Positions 44,101 to 52,556 of a DNA stretch of 64,000 nucleotides are shown piece after piece. A model generated the notes under the pieces. The model saw nothing but the letters and a program-made list of their open reading frames with translations. It did no database searches and was not told where the DNA came from. Source of the DNA: Haliscomenobacter sp033763495 (lineage in GTDB: Bacteria > Bacteroidota > Bacteroidia > Chitinophagales > Saprospiraceae); contig NZ_JANRKL010000190.1 of assembly GCF_033763495.1 (NCBI RefSeq), forward strand, positions 1-64,000. Reading direction: 5' to 3'. Every line of letters starts with the position of its first letter. The first letter of the stretch is position 1. The translations under genes were made by a program, and so were the position numbers.

Positions 44101-44796
44101 TACCGTTTTTCCGCCATAGGTTTGAGCATATTCACCAGTGCAAGCTAAAGCTAATCGGTAAATGCGCAATGCCTGAGTTGCTGAACTTCGTAAATTCAAT
44201 GCTGGTGTAGTATTAGTGGGAATACGTGAAGGTTCCTTTATTGCTGCCACTGCGTCGGTACCACAGCTAAGCGACGTAGCTCCAACTCGGCCTAAATCCA
44301 AATCTTTGGTAAAATAGGAGGTATAGTACTTACTCGCCATATTTGCATATGGATCAATATAGACAGTTCCTTCCAAAGAGTGGATAGCCGCATGCAAGAC
44401 CCCTGCTCCCAGGTCAAAACGTACACTTATGGCTTGATCATCCAAACTTTTCCCACTAAAGCTTTTGATATTGGGATACTTGGCTGCAAGTTTAGGCATC
44501 ATCACCGGTGATTCTTCAACAGCAAAGCGAGCCATTTTTCCATTGGGCAAAGGTAGACTTACTATCACTGAAGAGGTTTTGCTACCCTCCATTGGAGCCT
44601 TTTCCAAAATTTGTTGAATTTTGGAAAAGTCAAGGCTAAGCATCCGATACTTGTTGGTTGCCAAATCTACTTCAGCGTTAAATGGCAATTGAATGGCAGA
44701 GGTATTGGTCACATCCTGCCAATAAGATTGACCTTGCTGAGCCCACAAACCTAGGCTACATACCAACAGGCCACACAACACGGAAAAATATTTCAT
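41101..44796 (-). CDS. T9SS-exported reprolysin-like metalloprotease
   Basis: About 1231 aa. Order: signal peptide (MKYFSVLCGLLVCSLGLWAQ); prodomain; metzincin catalytic domain with HEIGHQFSCLH near residues 359-369 (three zinc His and the Glu base); Ig/FN3-like repeats (about 450-830); a proprotein-convertase P domain (about 880-1025, NIPSRNNPTVESRINVTD...WVIEFCST); a CSPG/cadherin-like repeat (about 1030-1140); and a C-terminal T9SS sorting domain (LYPNPTQDLLNLEFEQ). It is secreted through the outer membrane and probably degrades extracellular protein. The ATG at 44796 is used; a TTG at 44802 is not needed. Confidence 0.92.
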   Translation of the reverse strand: MKYFSVLCGLLVCSLGLWAQQGQSYWQDVTNTSAIQLPFNAEVDLATNKYRMLSLDFSKIQQILEKAPMEGSKTSSVIVSLPLPNGKMARFAVEESPVMMPKLAAKYPNIKSFSGKSLDDQAISVRFDLGAGVLHAAIHSLEGTVYIDPYANMASKYYTSYFTKDLDLGRVGATSLSCGTDAVAAIKEPSRIPTNTTPALNLRSSATQALRIYRLALACTGEYAQTYGGKTVENVLASMNTAINRVNQIFIRETAVKLMLIENNDTLIFLDPATDPYIAPDNGEILVGKFNFEGSNAPILNKYIGSNSFDIGHVFTKSCINRIAGIAAAKSVCAFNKGNGVTCFSTTNVNYIAVSIMAHEIGHQFSCLHTWSNCPGVSSEEFHSISATEPGSGSTIMSYAGSCGSNSNISGESDDYYNVRSLEEFISFSREMEGSTCGTSIPVPNTLPEVQLKYKSNLVIPMGTPFMLTATGTDADGDALTYCWEQYDLGPMSPLGTPQGNSPSFRSFPPTTSPTRFFPQLTDLLENKSTVFEVLPTYTRQLNFRCTVRDNNASAGGVAWQSIRLQATDQAGPFLVKSPNLGTEVMKAGENVAITWDVAKTNLAPVNCRYVNIRLSVDGGFSFPFLLAENALNDGSENVTLPNMTSNNARIKIEAVDNVFFDISNQNFAIMSNPKATFALGVSPYSLPLNCQPTAVEYKITNTTLGGFNNVVRLDILPGSLPAGITASFSANNLRGGETSTLKLMVQNVLRDTVEFTVRAVAQGADTVLRTLSLVTISTDYSNLALKNPSNGQTGIQLATILRWQKTPAARSYAVELSESPKFGTTNLAQASNVTVDTFAPNKILKDNTLHFWRVRPENECGPGQYTEPFVFHTSVTSCKRQNSTAAVNIPSRNNPTVESRINVTDAGTITDINIPNIDIDYQTVNLIKVSLVSPKGTVVVLYDQACTGRTGIMKVGFDDEAPGVITAGTATCPPDDGIVFKPKEALKILQGESIQGAWILRVQVIRSEAGTVGAINSWVIEFCSTLIASNPTLLNNKGVKVNRNSNKTIAGTDLQAQDVDATPSQLLYTLTQVPAAGGLRLTDKLLEVGDQFTQADIDAARLRYTHNGGTGSSDAFSFVVQDGKGGFLPINRFNVEIDQSTGLGEVPLPFAVKLYPNPTQDLLNLEFEQNLPTEGVLSIFNLQGQLLYQRTVNQGVKNHSIATQQWPAGAYLLHLNTGKGSMQRQFLVAK

Positions 44797-44943
44797 ACTC
44801 AATTCGGTTTAAACAGCTTTAACGTTAACAAAAACCAGATCATAAAATGGAGATCCAGTACTTGAGGGTAAAAATACGTGCTTAACCGAATTGTGGGAGG
44901 ATGCTTTGAGATTTTCGTCGGGGAAAGTATAAAAATCGTTGGG

Positions 44944-44988
44944 GCACCCCTGGCGGGTGCCCTAGCAACCGGCACCCGCCAGGGGTGC
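44944..44988 (-). terminator. Strong GC-rich hairpin at the rbfA 3' end
   Basis: An 18-bp perfect stem, GCACCCCTGGCGGGTGCC (44944-44961) with its complement (44971-44988), and a 9-base loop lie 2 bases beyond the rbfA stop. The short T-rich tract beyond it is weak. It most likely ends the rbfA mRNA. Confidence 0.75.
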
Positions 44989-44990
44989 TG

Positions 44991-45365
44991 CTACTCTTCT
45001 TCGCCCATTTGGTTATCGGCGCGCAGGCGGCCAAACATGGCATCAATGCGGTACATCTCATCAAGGGTATCGTCAAGATAAAAATCGACATCTGGAATTC
45101 GGCGCACCAGCTTGCGTAAACGCTGTGCAAGGGATTGTTTCAGACGTGATTTTTCCTCCTCCATTTCAAGCAATACCTCCTGTTTGTTTTCGGTATTGTA
45201 TACACTGAGGTATATTTTAGACTGGCTCAGGTCAGGAGATACCTTGACGTTGGTAACTGTCACCAAAGGGGTGGCTCCGTAAATGTAGCTTCCTTCATCC
45301 TGCAACACCAGGCTGAAATTCCGCTTCACCAATTCTGCTACTTGTTTTTGTTTAATCGTTTCCAT
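44991..45365 (-). CDS. rbfA: Ribosome-binding factor A
   Basis: A 124-aa KH-fold protein needed for 16S maturation. The N-terminal KQKQVAELVKRNFSLVLQDE, the central VTVTNVKVSPDLSQSKIYLSV and the C-terminal RRIPDVDFYLDDTLDEMYRID match the family. The acidic C-terminus is typical for Bacteroidota. It is divergent from recG with a 161-base AT-rich promoter region between. Confidence 0.93.
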   Translation of the reverse strand: METIKQKQVAELVKRNFSLVLQDEGSYIYGATPLVTVTNVKVSPDLSQSKIYLSVYNTENKQEVLLEMEEEKSRLKQSLAQRLRKLVRRIPDVDFYLDDTLDEMYRIDAMFGRLRADNQMGEEE

Positions 45366-45526
45366 CCCTATGTAAGGTTTTAATCAAAATTATGTTTTAT
45401 ATTTATAGGAAAACATAAATTTTGGCACAAAAATCAACAAAAAGAATGCAAATTTCGCAATTCGTGCTTAATTTGCAAATTACTTTTAGAGCTTGCTTAT
45501 TTTTTTTGTTTTAATCAGCAAAAAAT

Positions 45527-47635
45527 ATGCTGGATATTCTGGATAGCCCAATTGAATACCTCAAAGGGGTTGGCCCCAAAAAAGGTGAATTGCTGCGTAA
45601 AGAGCTGGGTATCGCTACTTTCGCAGATTTGTTATTGGCCTATCCCAGCCGTTACATCGACAAAACCCAGTTTCACCGCATCGCTGACCTTACGGAAGAC
45701 AGTGGCAACGTACAACTCAAGGGCGTATTGCGCCGCTTCAGCACCGAAGGTGAAGGCCGCAAAACCCGCCTGGTTGGTCAATTTCGCGATGAGAGCGGGG
45801 TTATCTCTCTGGTTTGGTTTACGGGCATTTCCTGGCTGCAAAAACAACTGGTCATTGGCCAGGAATACGTGATTTATGGTCGGGTCAATGCGTTTATGGA
45901 TTCTTTTTCGATTCCACATCCCGAAATGGAAGTGGTCTCCCCTGAAAATACCCAAACGGCCACTGCTTTTGCTCCCGTTTATCCCAGCACAGAAAAGCTG
46001 AATGCACAGGGCCTGGATGCCAAAAGCCGCCGCCGCTTGCTCAAAACCTTGCTGGAAAAACTGGAGCCTGCCCATATTCCGGAGACATTACCCAATTACA
46101 TCGTCAAAAAGTTCCATTTCCCGAGTCATTTTGAAGCGATGCTCTTGATTCACTTCCCGCGTACGGAAGATGAACTCAGAGCGGCCAGCAATCGGCTCAA
46201 GTTTGAGGAGCTTTTTTTCATGCAATTGCGCTTGTTGCAAATCAAACGCCGCCGCAAGGATGAAGTCAAGGGCTACGTATTTGAAAAAATTGGCGACTAC
46301 TTCAATAATTTTTACCAAAACAAACTGCCTTTTGAGCTCACCAATGCCCAAAAGAAGGTATTGAAAGAAATCCGCCGCGACCTGGGCCTGGGTGCTCAAA
46401 TGAACCGCCTGATCCAAGGAGATGTAGGAAGTGGCAAAACCATGGTTGCTCTTTTGGCGATGTTGATGGCTCTCGATAATGGTTTTCAAACCTGCATGAT
46501 GGCCCCAACCGAGATTTTGGCGCAGCAACATTTTATCTCGATCAGCAATTATTTGCAAGACTCTCCGGTAGAAGTCGCTTTTTTGTCGGGTAGCATCAAA
46601 GGAAAAGCGCGCAAACACATTTTGGAGCGCCTCGCTGCTGGGGAAATCCATATCCTGATTGGTACCCATGCCTTGATCGAAGATTGGGTGGTGTTTAAAA
46701 ACCTGGGCCTGGCCATCACCGATGAGCAACATCGCTTTGGCGTTGCCCAACGAGCCGCCCTGTGGAAAAAGACCAAACCATTCCCTCCGCATGTCCTGGT
46801 AATGACCGCTACGCCGATACCCCGCACCCTGGCCATGACCTTGTACGGAGACCTGGATGTATCCGTCATTGATGAATTGCCCCCGGGACGAAAGGATATC
46901 GTCACTTTGCACCGTACCGAAAACCATCGCCTGCGGGTGATCGGGTTTATGCGCGAGCAAATTGCGCTGGGAAGGCAGGTGTACATCGTGTACCCGATGA
47001 TTGAAGAGTCTGAAAAGCTGGACCTACAAAACCTGATGACGGGGTATGAAGCCATCTCCCGTGAGTTCCCACTCCCCGACTACCAGATCAGTATTGTGCA
47101 TGGCAAGATGAAGGCGGCAGACAAGGAGTTTGAAATGCAGCGCTTCGTACGTGGAGAAACCAACATCATGGTGGCCACCACGGTTATTGAAGTAGGGGTA
47201 AACGTTCCGAATGCTACCGTGATGGTGATTGAAAATACCGAGCGTTTTGGCCTTTCACAATTGCATCAGCTGCGTGGGCGGGTCGGTCGTGGTGGCGAGC
47301 AATCGTATTGTTTATTGATGTCGAGTTTCAAATTGAGCAAGGATAGCAAAGAACGCATCCAAACCATGGTGCGCACCAACAATGGTTTTGAAATCGCAGA
47401 AGCTGACCTCAAACTACGTGGCCCTGGTGATATTGAAGGCACCCAACAAAGTGGTATCGTGAACCTTCGCCTGGCCGACCTGGCCAAAGATGGGAAAATC
47501 CTGCATGCGGCTCGGGAAGTCGCTGCGCGCATCCTGGATGATGATCCTTATTTTAAACGCCCCGAACATGAGATTTTAGGCGTTCAGTTAGCAAAAGAAA
47601 GCAAGGCAAGAAAGGTATGGAGTAGAATTAGTTGA
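45527..47635 (+). CDS. recG: ATP-dependent DNA helicase RecG
   Basis: Branch-migrates stalled forks and Holliday junctions. At 702 aa it is full length: an N-terminal wedge/OB region (FADLLLAYPSRYIDKTQF; VQLKGVLRRF), Walker A GDVGSGKT near residue 301, the DEQH box (ITDEQHRFGVAQR) near residue 398, motif III TATPIPRT near residue 427, and motif VI HQLRGRVGRGGEQSYC near residue 581. The ATG at 45527 is the first usable start. The Rpn gene begins 14 bases after its stop, so some read-through is likely. Confidence 0.96.
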   Translation: MLDILDSPIEYLKGVGPKKGELLRKELGIATFADLLLAYPSRYIDKTQFHRIADLTEDSGNVQLKGVLRRFSTEGEGRKTRLVGQFRDESGVISLVWFTGISWLQKQLVIGQEYVIYGRVNAFMDSFSIPHPEMEVVSPENTQTATAFAPVYPSTEKLNAQGLDAKSRRRLLKTLLEKLEPAHIPETLPNYIVKKFHFPSHFEAMLLIHFPRTEDELRAASNRLKFEELFFMQLRLLQIKRRRKDEVKGYVFEKIGDYFNNFYQNKLPFELTNAQKKVLKEIRRDLGLGAQMNRLIQGDVGSGKTMVALLAMLMALDNGFQTCMMAPTEILAQQHFISISNYLQDSPVEVAFLSGSIKGKARKHILERLAAGEIHILIGTHALIEDWVVFKNLGLAITDEQHRFGVAQRAALWKKTKPFPPHVLVMTATPIPRTLAMTLYGDLDVSVIDELPPGRKDIVTLHRTENHRLRVIGFMREQIALGRQVYIVYPMIEESEKLDLQNLMTGYEAISREFPLPDYQISIVHGKMKAADKEFEMQRFVRGETNIMVATTVIEVGVNVPNATVMVIENTERFGLSQLHQLRGRVGRGGEQSYCLLMSSFKLSKDSKERIQTMVRTNNGFEIAEADLKLRGPGDIEGTQQSGIVNLRLADLAKDGKILHAAREVAARILDDDPYFKRPEHEILGVQLAKESKARKVWSRIS

Positions 47636-47649
47636 GAAAAAAGAAAGTG

Positions 47650-48633
47650 ATGCTAATTTCAAAAGATGCATTGTGGAAAGGAATCATCGAAAGTTTGATT
47701 GATGACTTCATTTGGTTTTTCTTTTCTGAATACGCAGAAATCATTGATTTTGAGCGAGGATTTGAGTTCTTAGACACTGAGTTGCAAAAACTGGTGCCGG
47801 ATAATCCCGGGCATAAGCGCCATGCTGATAAACTCATTAAAGCTTGGCTTAAAAGTGGTGAGGAGGTTTGGTTTTTGATTCATGTGGAGGTACAAGGTTA
47901 TCCAGATCCCTTTTTTGACCGGAGGATGTTCGAAATCGTATACCGGGTAGGCGACAAGTTTCAGCGCCCAGTAACTGGCTTGGCAATTTATACAGATTGG
48001 AATCGAAAGCACCATTTCTCAGAGTTTAGATCATCCTTCATGGGATCCGACCTCGTTTACAAATTCAATACTTATGCACTTTGTGATCATTCTCCAGCTG
48101 AGCTGAGTTTGAATCCAAACCCTTTTGCTGCTGTAATGGAGGCAGCTTGGCAATATTTGGATCTACCAGAGGACGAGCAAATCTTACTCAACCTTAAACT
48201 AGATTTGATTCATCGTTTGAAATTGCGCAACATACCAAGGGACAAGATCAATGTCCTTATCAACTTCATAAAGTACATTGTCCCCTTTACAAATTCAGAA
48301 ATTCAGGCTAACTTTGAACAAGATTTGATCACACTTTCTAATGCAGATATTCCTATGGGACTTCAGGAAGCGATATTGGCTGATGTAAAAAAACAAGGCC
48401 TTGAAGAGGGCCTTGAAATAGGTTTGGCCAAAGGAATCGAACAAGGAATCGAACAAGGAATCGAAATTGGTGAAGCTAACCTTCTTAGCTTGACTGTGCC
48501 TGCTCTTTACCAAAAAGGCTTAAGCGTTGAAGAAATTGCAATAATCTATCAAATTTCGATTGAAAAAATTGAAGAGGTTTTAGCTCATGCGCAAAATGAG
48601 CAGCATAGAGAAACCGACCTTGAAGAAGAATAG
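47650..48633 (+). CDS. Rpn family PD-(D/E)XK nuclease / putative transposase, second copy
   Basis: A 327-aa paralog of the protein at 10.1 kb, with long near-identical blocks such as SKDALWKGIIESLID and YKFNT...SPAEL...NPNPFAA. The core motifs DKLIKAWLKSG and LIHVEVQG are intact. At about residues 260-275 it carries the same type of GxEQ repeat, here coded by 12-bp tandem repeats at 48431-48466. Its C-terminus then differs from that of the other copy, ending in an acidic tail. The ATG at 47650 is used; a TTG at 47632 overlaps recG. It lies directly behind recG. Confidence 0.87.
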   Translation: MLISKDALWKGIIESLIDDFIWFFFSEYAEIIDFERGFEFLDTELQKLVPDNPGHKRHADKLIKAWLKSGEEVWFLIHVEVQGYPDPFFDRRMFEIVYRVGDKFQRPVTGLAIYTDWNRKHHFSEFRSSFMGSDLVYKFNTYALCDHSPAELSLNPNPFAAVMEAAWQYLDLPEDEQILLNLKLDLIHRLKLRNIPRDKINVLINFIKYIVPFTNSEIQANFEQDLITLSNADIPMGLQEAILADVKKQGLEEGLEIGLAKGIEQGIEQGIEIGEANLLSLTVPALYQKGLSVEEIAIIYQISIEKIEEVLAHAQNEQHRETDLEEE

Positions 48634-48649
48634 CTTAAGGGAAAAGAAT

Positions 48650-49546
48650 TCACTTCCCATCCAACCAATGCAGCACATTCAATAACAACTCAGGATTTTC
48701 CTTCGCTGTGGCCGCATTCATCCCGGTAGGCACCCGATCGGGGCCAGCTAATTGTGCACTGAACATGGCCGCCTCACCCGATACAAAAATCCGCCCCTTA
48801 CCGTATTCCAGTGCTGCGAGTTGATACAAACCAGTTCCCGGCACAAAAGCTGTACTTTCCTCAAATTGCCAGGCAATTTCCGGCATGAGCACCGTATAGG
48901 TATGATTGAGCCTTAAGATGGGTTTAGCAGTAGCTGGAATTTTAAAGGCGCTGCCTGTAAAGGTTACGATGGTATCGATGCCCGCGGTAATGGGATGCTC
49001 CAGCAGCATTTTATTGCTTTTGTAAAAACGCTCCACCGCCCGTTGGCGGTTGTCCATAGCGAAACTGTTGAGGAACTCAAAACCAAAAGCTTTGCCCAAA
49101 TCAGCAGCAGCCCCGGCAAAAGGCATATGATCGGCAATGAGAAAAAGTTTGCCACCATTGGCTACCCAGGTTTTTACGGCCTGTATTTCGGCAGGGGTGA
49201 AAGCCGAAGGGGTGGGTAGTTTCCAATTGCCATTGGCATTTTGGCTATTCAAGGGATTAGAAATCACAAGGATTTGGCATTGCGCCAGGGATTGTATGGT
49301 GAAATTTTCGGTAAAACCTTTTACCTGGTAGCCATCGCTGCGCAGGAGTTCGGCAAAGGCGTAAAAACGATTGTCCGCAGTGTGAAAATTCTGGTGGGCG
49401 GCATCCACGCACACAATCGGTCCGGTTCCTTCAGGGTAACGAACTTTAGCAATGGGAAAAGTAAAGCTGGAATCAGGGACTTGTTGGGCGAAGGCAAACA
49501 ATGGAAATAAAACCAGGAGTGTGTAGGTCAGGTGCTGCTTGAACAT
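48650..49546 (-). CDS. Secreted DUF4350 / glutamine-amidotransferase-like protein
   Basis: A 298-aa exported protein with a signal peptide (hydrophobic start ending LFAFAQ). The mature part shows a class-I GATase-like alpha/beta pattern: IVCVDAAHQNFHT, ILVISNPLN, and FTPAEIQAVKTWVANGGKLFLIADHMPFAGAA, with a late GRIFVSGEAAMF. This is the DUF4350 type, found in periplasmic proteins. The catalytic Cys expected of true amidotransferases is not evident. The ATG at 49546 is chosen over the frame start at 49576. Confidence 0.75.
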   Translation of the reverse strand: MFKQHLTYTLLVLFPLFAFAQQVPDSSFTFPIAKVRYPEGTGPIVCVDAAHQNFHTADNRFYAFAELLRSDGYQVKGFTENFTIQSLAQCQILVISNPLNSQNANGNWKLPTPSAFTPAEIQAVKTWVANGGKLFLIADHMPFAGAAADLGKAFGFEFLNSFAMDNRQRAVERFYKSNKMLLEHPITAGIDTIVTFTGSAFKIPATAKPILRLNHTYTVLMPEIAWQFEESTAFVPGTGLYQLAALEYGKGRIFVSGEAAMFSAQLAGPDRVPTGMNAATAKENPELLLNVLHWLDGK

Positions 49547-49600
49547 ATGCTTAAGTTTCCTCAAAAGATGAATCAAATCCTTTTTTTGGTGGGTGAGGCA

Positions 49601-50335
49601 TTAGGGTTTTTCCGAAAAATCAGCTTCATTTAAAGTGATTTTTACAAAATCGAAAGTAAAAACCTTATCACCTTGTTCAATTTCCAGATGATGTGGTAAA
49701 GTTAGCCCCTGGACGTTCCGCCAATCCGAAAATCGGGTTTTGATGATTTCCAGCGGGTCATCCGGATTTTGAATGTGAAAAGCAGATAAGCGGCGAGTAT
49801 TTGTATCAAAAAATAAACTGCAAGGGTGATTGAGTTCATCTTTTGCTTTGATTTGAAAAAAATCATGACCTGAAATTGCCACCAATTGGGCGGGTTCAAA
49901 ATCATGAAATCGCTGTTGGACTTCCAGAATTACATTGTGGAAATGATGACTCCGAATGGCGTAAACGGTATTTGGGGAAATGACTTCCTGGGGTTTGCCT
50001 GGAATAAAACCGCTTGAGGTTCCTCTGGTAATGATTTCGAAGGGTGCATCTCGATAGCTGTATGCTTGTTTGAAATAACCATACCCGTTGCGGTGGGTAT
50101 GCACTTCAGTTGTATATGCTCCATTAGGACCTTTGCATTGAGCTAAGGAAGTGAGATTTTCAATCTGGTGAATTGTTTTTGCTTTTCCGACTGCTTTAAG
50201 GGAAGCCTTAAGAATGGCAGAACTCGATGGATTTTTTTTTACTTGTCCATTTTGGGCAAAGCCGAGTGTATGGAAAAATAAACCAAAGACAAGAAGAAAC
50301 AAGAATGGCAGAGCGGAACTTTTTTTCATAGCCAT
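49601..50335 (-). CDS. Secreted protein, LolA-fold-like, unknown function
   Basis: A 244-aa exported protein with a clear signal peptide (basic MAMKKSS, hydrophobic core, cleavage after FAQ). The mature beta-rich part (GYGYFKQAYSYRDAPFEIIT; LSAFHIQNPDDPLEIIKTRFSDWRNVQGLTLPHHLEI) resembles outer-membrane lipoprotein-sorting (LolA-like) folds. That comparison is by pattern only. A start at 50329 (MKKSS) is equally possible. Confidence 0.6.
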   Translation of the reverse strand: MAMKKSSALPFLFLLVFGLFFHTLGFAQNGQVKKNPSSSAILKASLKAVGKAKTIHQIENLTSLAQCKGPNGAYTTEVHTHRNGYGYFKQAYSYRDAPFEIITRGTSSGFIPGKPQEVISPNTVYAIRSHHFHNVILEVQQRFHDFEPAQLVAISGHDFFQIKAKDELNHPCSLFFDTNTRRLSAFHIQNPDDPLEIIKTRFSDWRNVQGLTLPHHLEIEQGDKVFTFDFVKITLNEADFSEKP

Positions 50336-50389
50336 AATTCATAGGGCAGGAGGCTTTTGAATAGCCCCCTGCTATTCTCCGTACTGGTA

Positions 50390-51064
50390 TTACAATGATT
50401 CTACTTTCCCCGATCCAGCCACGCTGGTTTTTACACTCGGTTTTCCGTTGTAAAACACGGAACCTGAGCCTGCAATCGAAACGGTCAATTTGTCTTTGAC
50501 GTCTACGAAAGCATCACCGCTACCGGCAATACTGACCTTGCTGCTACTGGTGCCCAATTGGCGCACGTCTACCTTGCCACTCCCGGCAATGCTGATGCTG
50601 GTATTAGCAGCTGAACCGGCCAGGGAAACCTCGCCACTACCGCCGATGGAAACCTTCAGGTCCTCCAGGTTTTTGAACTCACTTTTGCCCAGGATTTTGC
50701 CAGCACCACCAATTGAAAGGGCTTTTACCGTTGGCATCGTGATGTGGATTACCACATCTTTGTAATCCTTGATTCTTTTTTTGCCCTTGATGTTCCAGGA
50801 GCCATTTTCGACCTCCAGATTAAGGTTGTCGATGATGTTTTGTTGTGCTTGGATTTCAACGGAATGGCTGCTGCCCTGCGTTAGATAAACGGTGGCATTG
50901 ATGCCCAAACCCAGGCTGTGGAAATTGTCCACATTCAGTTTTTTCTTCACAATTTCACCCTGACCGGTGATGGCAGGGCCATTGTTGTAGTTTTGAGCGA
51001 TTGCCGAACTGTACCAACATACGGTCAGCAATAAAAGGAGAGTACGAAAATGAGCAATTTTCAT
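50390..51064 (-). CDS. DUF2807 (GIN-domain) secreted beta-helix protein
   Basis: A 224-aa exported protein: signal peptide ending near residue 24 (SSAIAQ), then the DUF2807 domain. Short right-handed beta-solenoid coils show as repeated S-I-A-G-S-G and S-I-G-G-S-G turns from residue 130 onward (at least five copies). Such proteins are common in Bacteroidota and lie in the periplasm or outer membrane; the function is unknown. The ATG at 51064 starts the signal peptide; upstream in-frame sequence is not conserved. Confidence 0.85.
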   Translation of the reverse strand: MKIAHFRTLLLLLTVCWYSSAIAQNYNNGPAITGQGEIVKKKLNVDNFHSLGLGINATVYLTQGSSHSVEIQAQQNIIDNLNLEVENGSWNIKGKKRIKDYKDVVIHITMPTVKALSIGGAGKILGKSEFKNLEDLKVSIGGSGEVSLAGSAANTSISIAGSGKVDVRQLGTSSSKVSIAGSGDAFVDVKDKLTVSIAGSGSVFYNGKPSVKTSVAGSGKVESL

Positions 51065-51111
51065 ATTTGAGTGTTTTTTGAAGCAAAGACAAAAGAAATT
51101 ACGAGAGGTTG

Positions 51112-51187
51112 CAATGAGCAATGAGCAATCAGCTGTCATTAGATCGCCGTTGGCTGATAGCTGATAGCTCATTGCTGATCGTTGATC
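51112..51187. repeat. Inverted repeat of short tandem words
   Basis: The words caatgag, repeated at 51112-51125, pair with cattg/gctcattg at 51159-51184, giving a stem of about 22 bp with one or two bulges. It lies between divergent genes (DUF2807 and the acyltransferase), not at a gene end. Confidence 0.5.
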
Positions 51188-51239
51188 GTTTTGAACTCTG
51201 CATCTCTTTACCTATTTTTCCCCCACAAATCCTTCACAG

Positions 51240-52556
51240 ATGCAAACTTCTAACCGCCTTCTTTCCCTCGACGTGATGCGTGGACTCACCATTGCGGGTA
51301 TGATTTTGGTCAACAACCCCGGGGATTGGGGCAATGTTTACGCCCCCTTGCTGCACGCGGATTGGCATGGCTGTACGCCTACCGACTGGGTTTTCCCTTT
51401 CTTTTTATTCATGGTTGGGGTGGCGATTCCACTGGCCTTGGGCAAGCGTAAGGATGAAGGTGAAGATTTGCGGAAAATTTATTACAAAATCGTCAGCCGC
51501 TCTTTGATCATCATTGGCATTGGTTTGTTTCTGACGGCACACCCTAATTTTTATTTTAAGGACAAAAGTAGCCCTTGGTACATCGTACACCTCATTCTGA
51601 TGGCCATTGCGATGATCTCGGTATTCACCCGGGAGGTACTAAATCAGCCCCAATTTAAAACCGAAACCTGGCAGCAACGCCGCAAATGGGCATCCTACCT
51701 GGCCTTGGCGGCAGCGGCAGGAATGGTAATTGTAGGGATTTTTTATTACGATTTTAGCCACATGCGTTTTCCGGGGGTGTTGCAGCGCATTGGGCTGGTG
51801 TACCTGGTTTGTGGATTCTTGTTCCTGAAGGCCAGTACCCGCATGCAGTTGTTGACGGGAGTAGCACTGCTCTTGATTTATTGGGGCTTGATGACCCTGG
51901 TGCCAGTACCAGGAGGAATTGCGCCCAATCTGGAAGCTGAAACCAACCTTGGAGCCTGGTTGGACCGGGCCATTTTTAGCACCAATCACCTTTGGGCGGC
52001 GGTCAAAACCTGGGACCCGGAAGGTTTATTGAGTACCATTCCAGCTATTGGTACTGGCATCGCCGGGATGCTGACGGGGGAGTGGCTACGCACCTCAAAA
52101 ACGGATCACGAAAAGGTCAATGGTTTATTGGCCGTGGGGGCGCTGCTTTTTGCCTTGGGTTTGATCTGGAATGAGGTATTTCCACTCAACAAAAAAATCT
52201 GGACGAGCTCTTATGTGGTGTACATGGCGGGTATCTCGCTGTTGTTTTTGGGCACCATTTATTGGTTGGTCGACATCAAAGGCTGGAAGGGCTGGATCAA
52301 ACCCTTTCAAGTATATGGGGTGAATGCCCTTTTTGCATTTGTATTGTCGGGGGTAGTGGCGCGTTTGTTGGGTACCATCAAAGTGGCAGTGCCGGAGGGT
52401 GATCCCATTGGCTTGGGGGCCTGGCTGTACCAGCACAGTTTTGTGACCTTTTTATCGCCAATGAATGCCTCCCTGGCCTGGGCGATTTGTAATGTATTGC
52501 TGATTCTGGGTTCTTGTTGGATTTTGTACCGCAACAAGATTTACATCAAGGTTTAA
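51240..52556 (+). CDS. Heparan-alpha-glucosaminide N-acetyltransferase-like (NagX/COG4299) membrane protein
   Basis: A 438-aa integral membrane protein with about ten to twelve helices. The family N-terminus RLLSLDVMRGLTIAGMILVN is followed by GDWGNVYAPLLHADWHGCTPTDWVFPFFLFMVG, which contains the His and Asp/Trp motifs of COG4299 (DUF1624/DUF5009). These enzymes move acetyl groups across the membrane to amino sugars. Downstream motifs are GVLQRIGLVYL and YGVNALFAFVLSG. Its stop codon overlaps that of the convergent Crp gene within TTTAAA. Confidence 0.87.
   Translation: MQTSNRLLSLDVMRGLTIAGMILVNNPGDWGNVYAPLLHADWHGCTPTDWVFPFFLFMVGVAIPLALGKRKDEGEDLRKIYYKIVSRSLIIIGIGLFLTAHPNFYFKDKSSPWYIVHLILMAIAMISVFTREVLNQPQFKTETWQQRRKWASYLALAAAAGMVIVGIFYYDFSHMRFPGVLQRIGLVYLVCGFLFLKASTRMQLLTGVALLLIYWGLMTLVPVPGGIAPNLEAETNLGAWLDRAIFSTNHLWAAVKTWDPEGLLSTIPAIGTGIAGMLTGEWLRTSKTDHEKVNGLLAVGALLFALGLIWNEVFPLNKKIWTSSYVVYMAGISLLFLGTIYWLVDIKGWKGWIKPFQVYGVNALFAFVLSGVVARLLGTIKVAVPEGDPIGLGAWLYQHSFVTFLSPMNASLAWAICNVLLILGSCWILYRNKIYIKV

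Noticed and set aside
45366..45526. TTTTGGCACA in the rbfA-recG gap as a second sigma-54 promoter
   Set aside because: The -24 half matches only partly and no TTGC-like -12 follows at the right distance.
46088..46960. 290-aa open frame on the minus strand over recG
   Set aside because: It is the antisense shadow of recG helicase motifs; the real reading is in the other strand.
48431..48466. 12-bp tandem repeats at the second Rpn gene
   Set aside because: Same reason: in-frame coding repeats without spacers.
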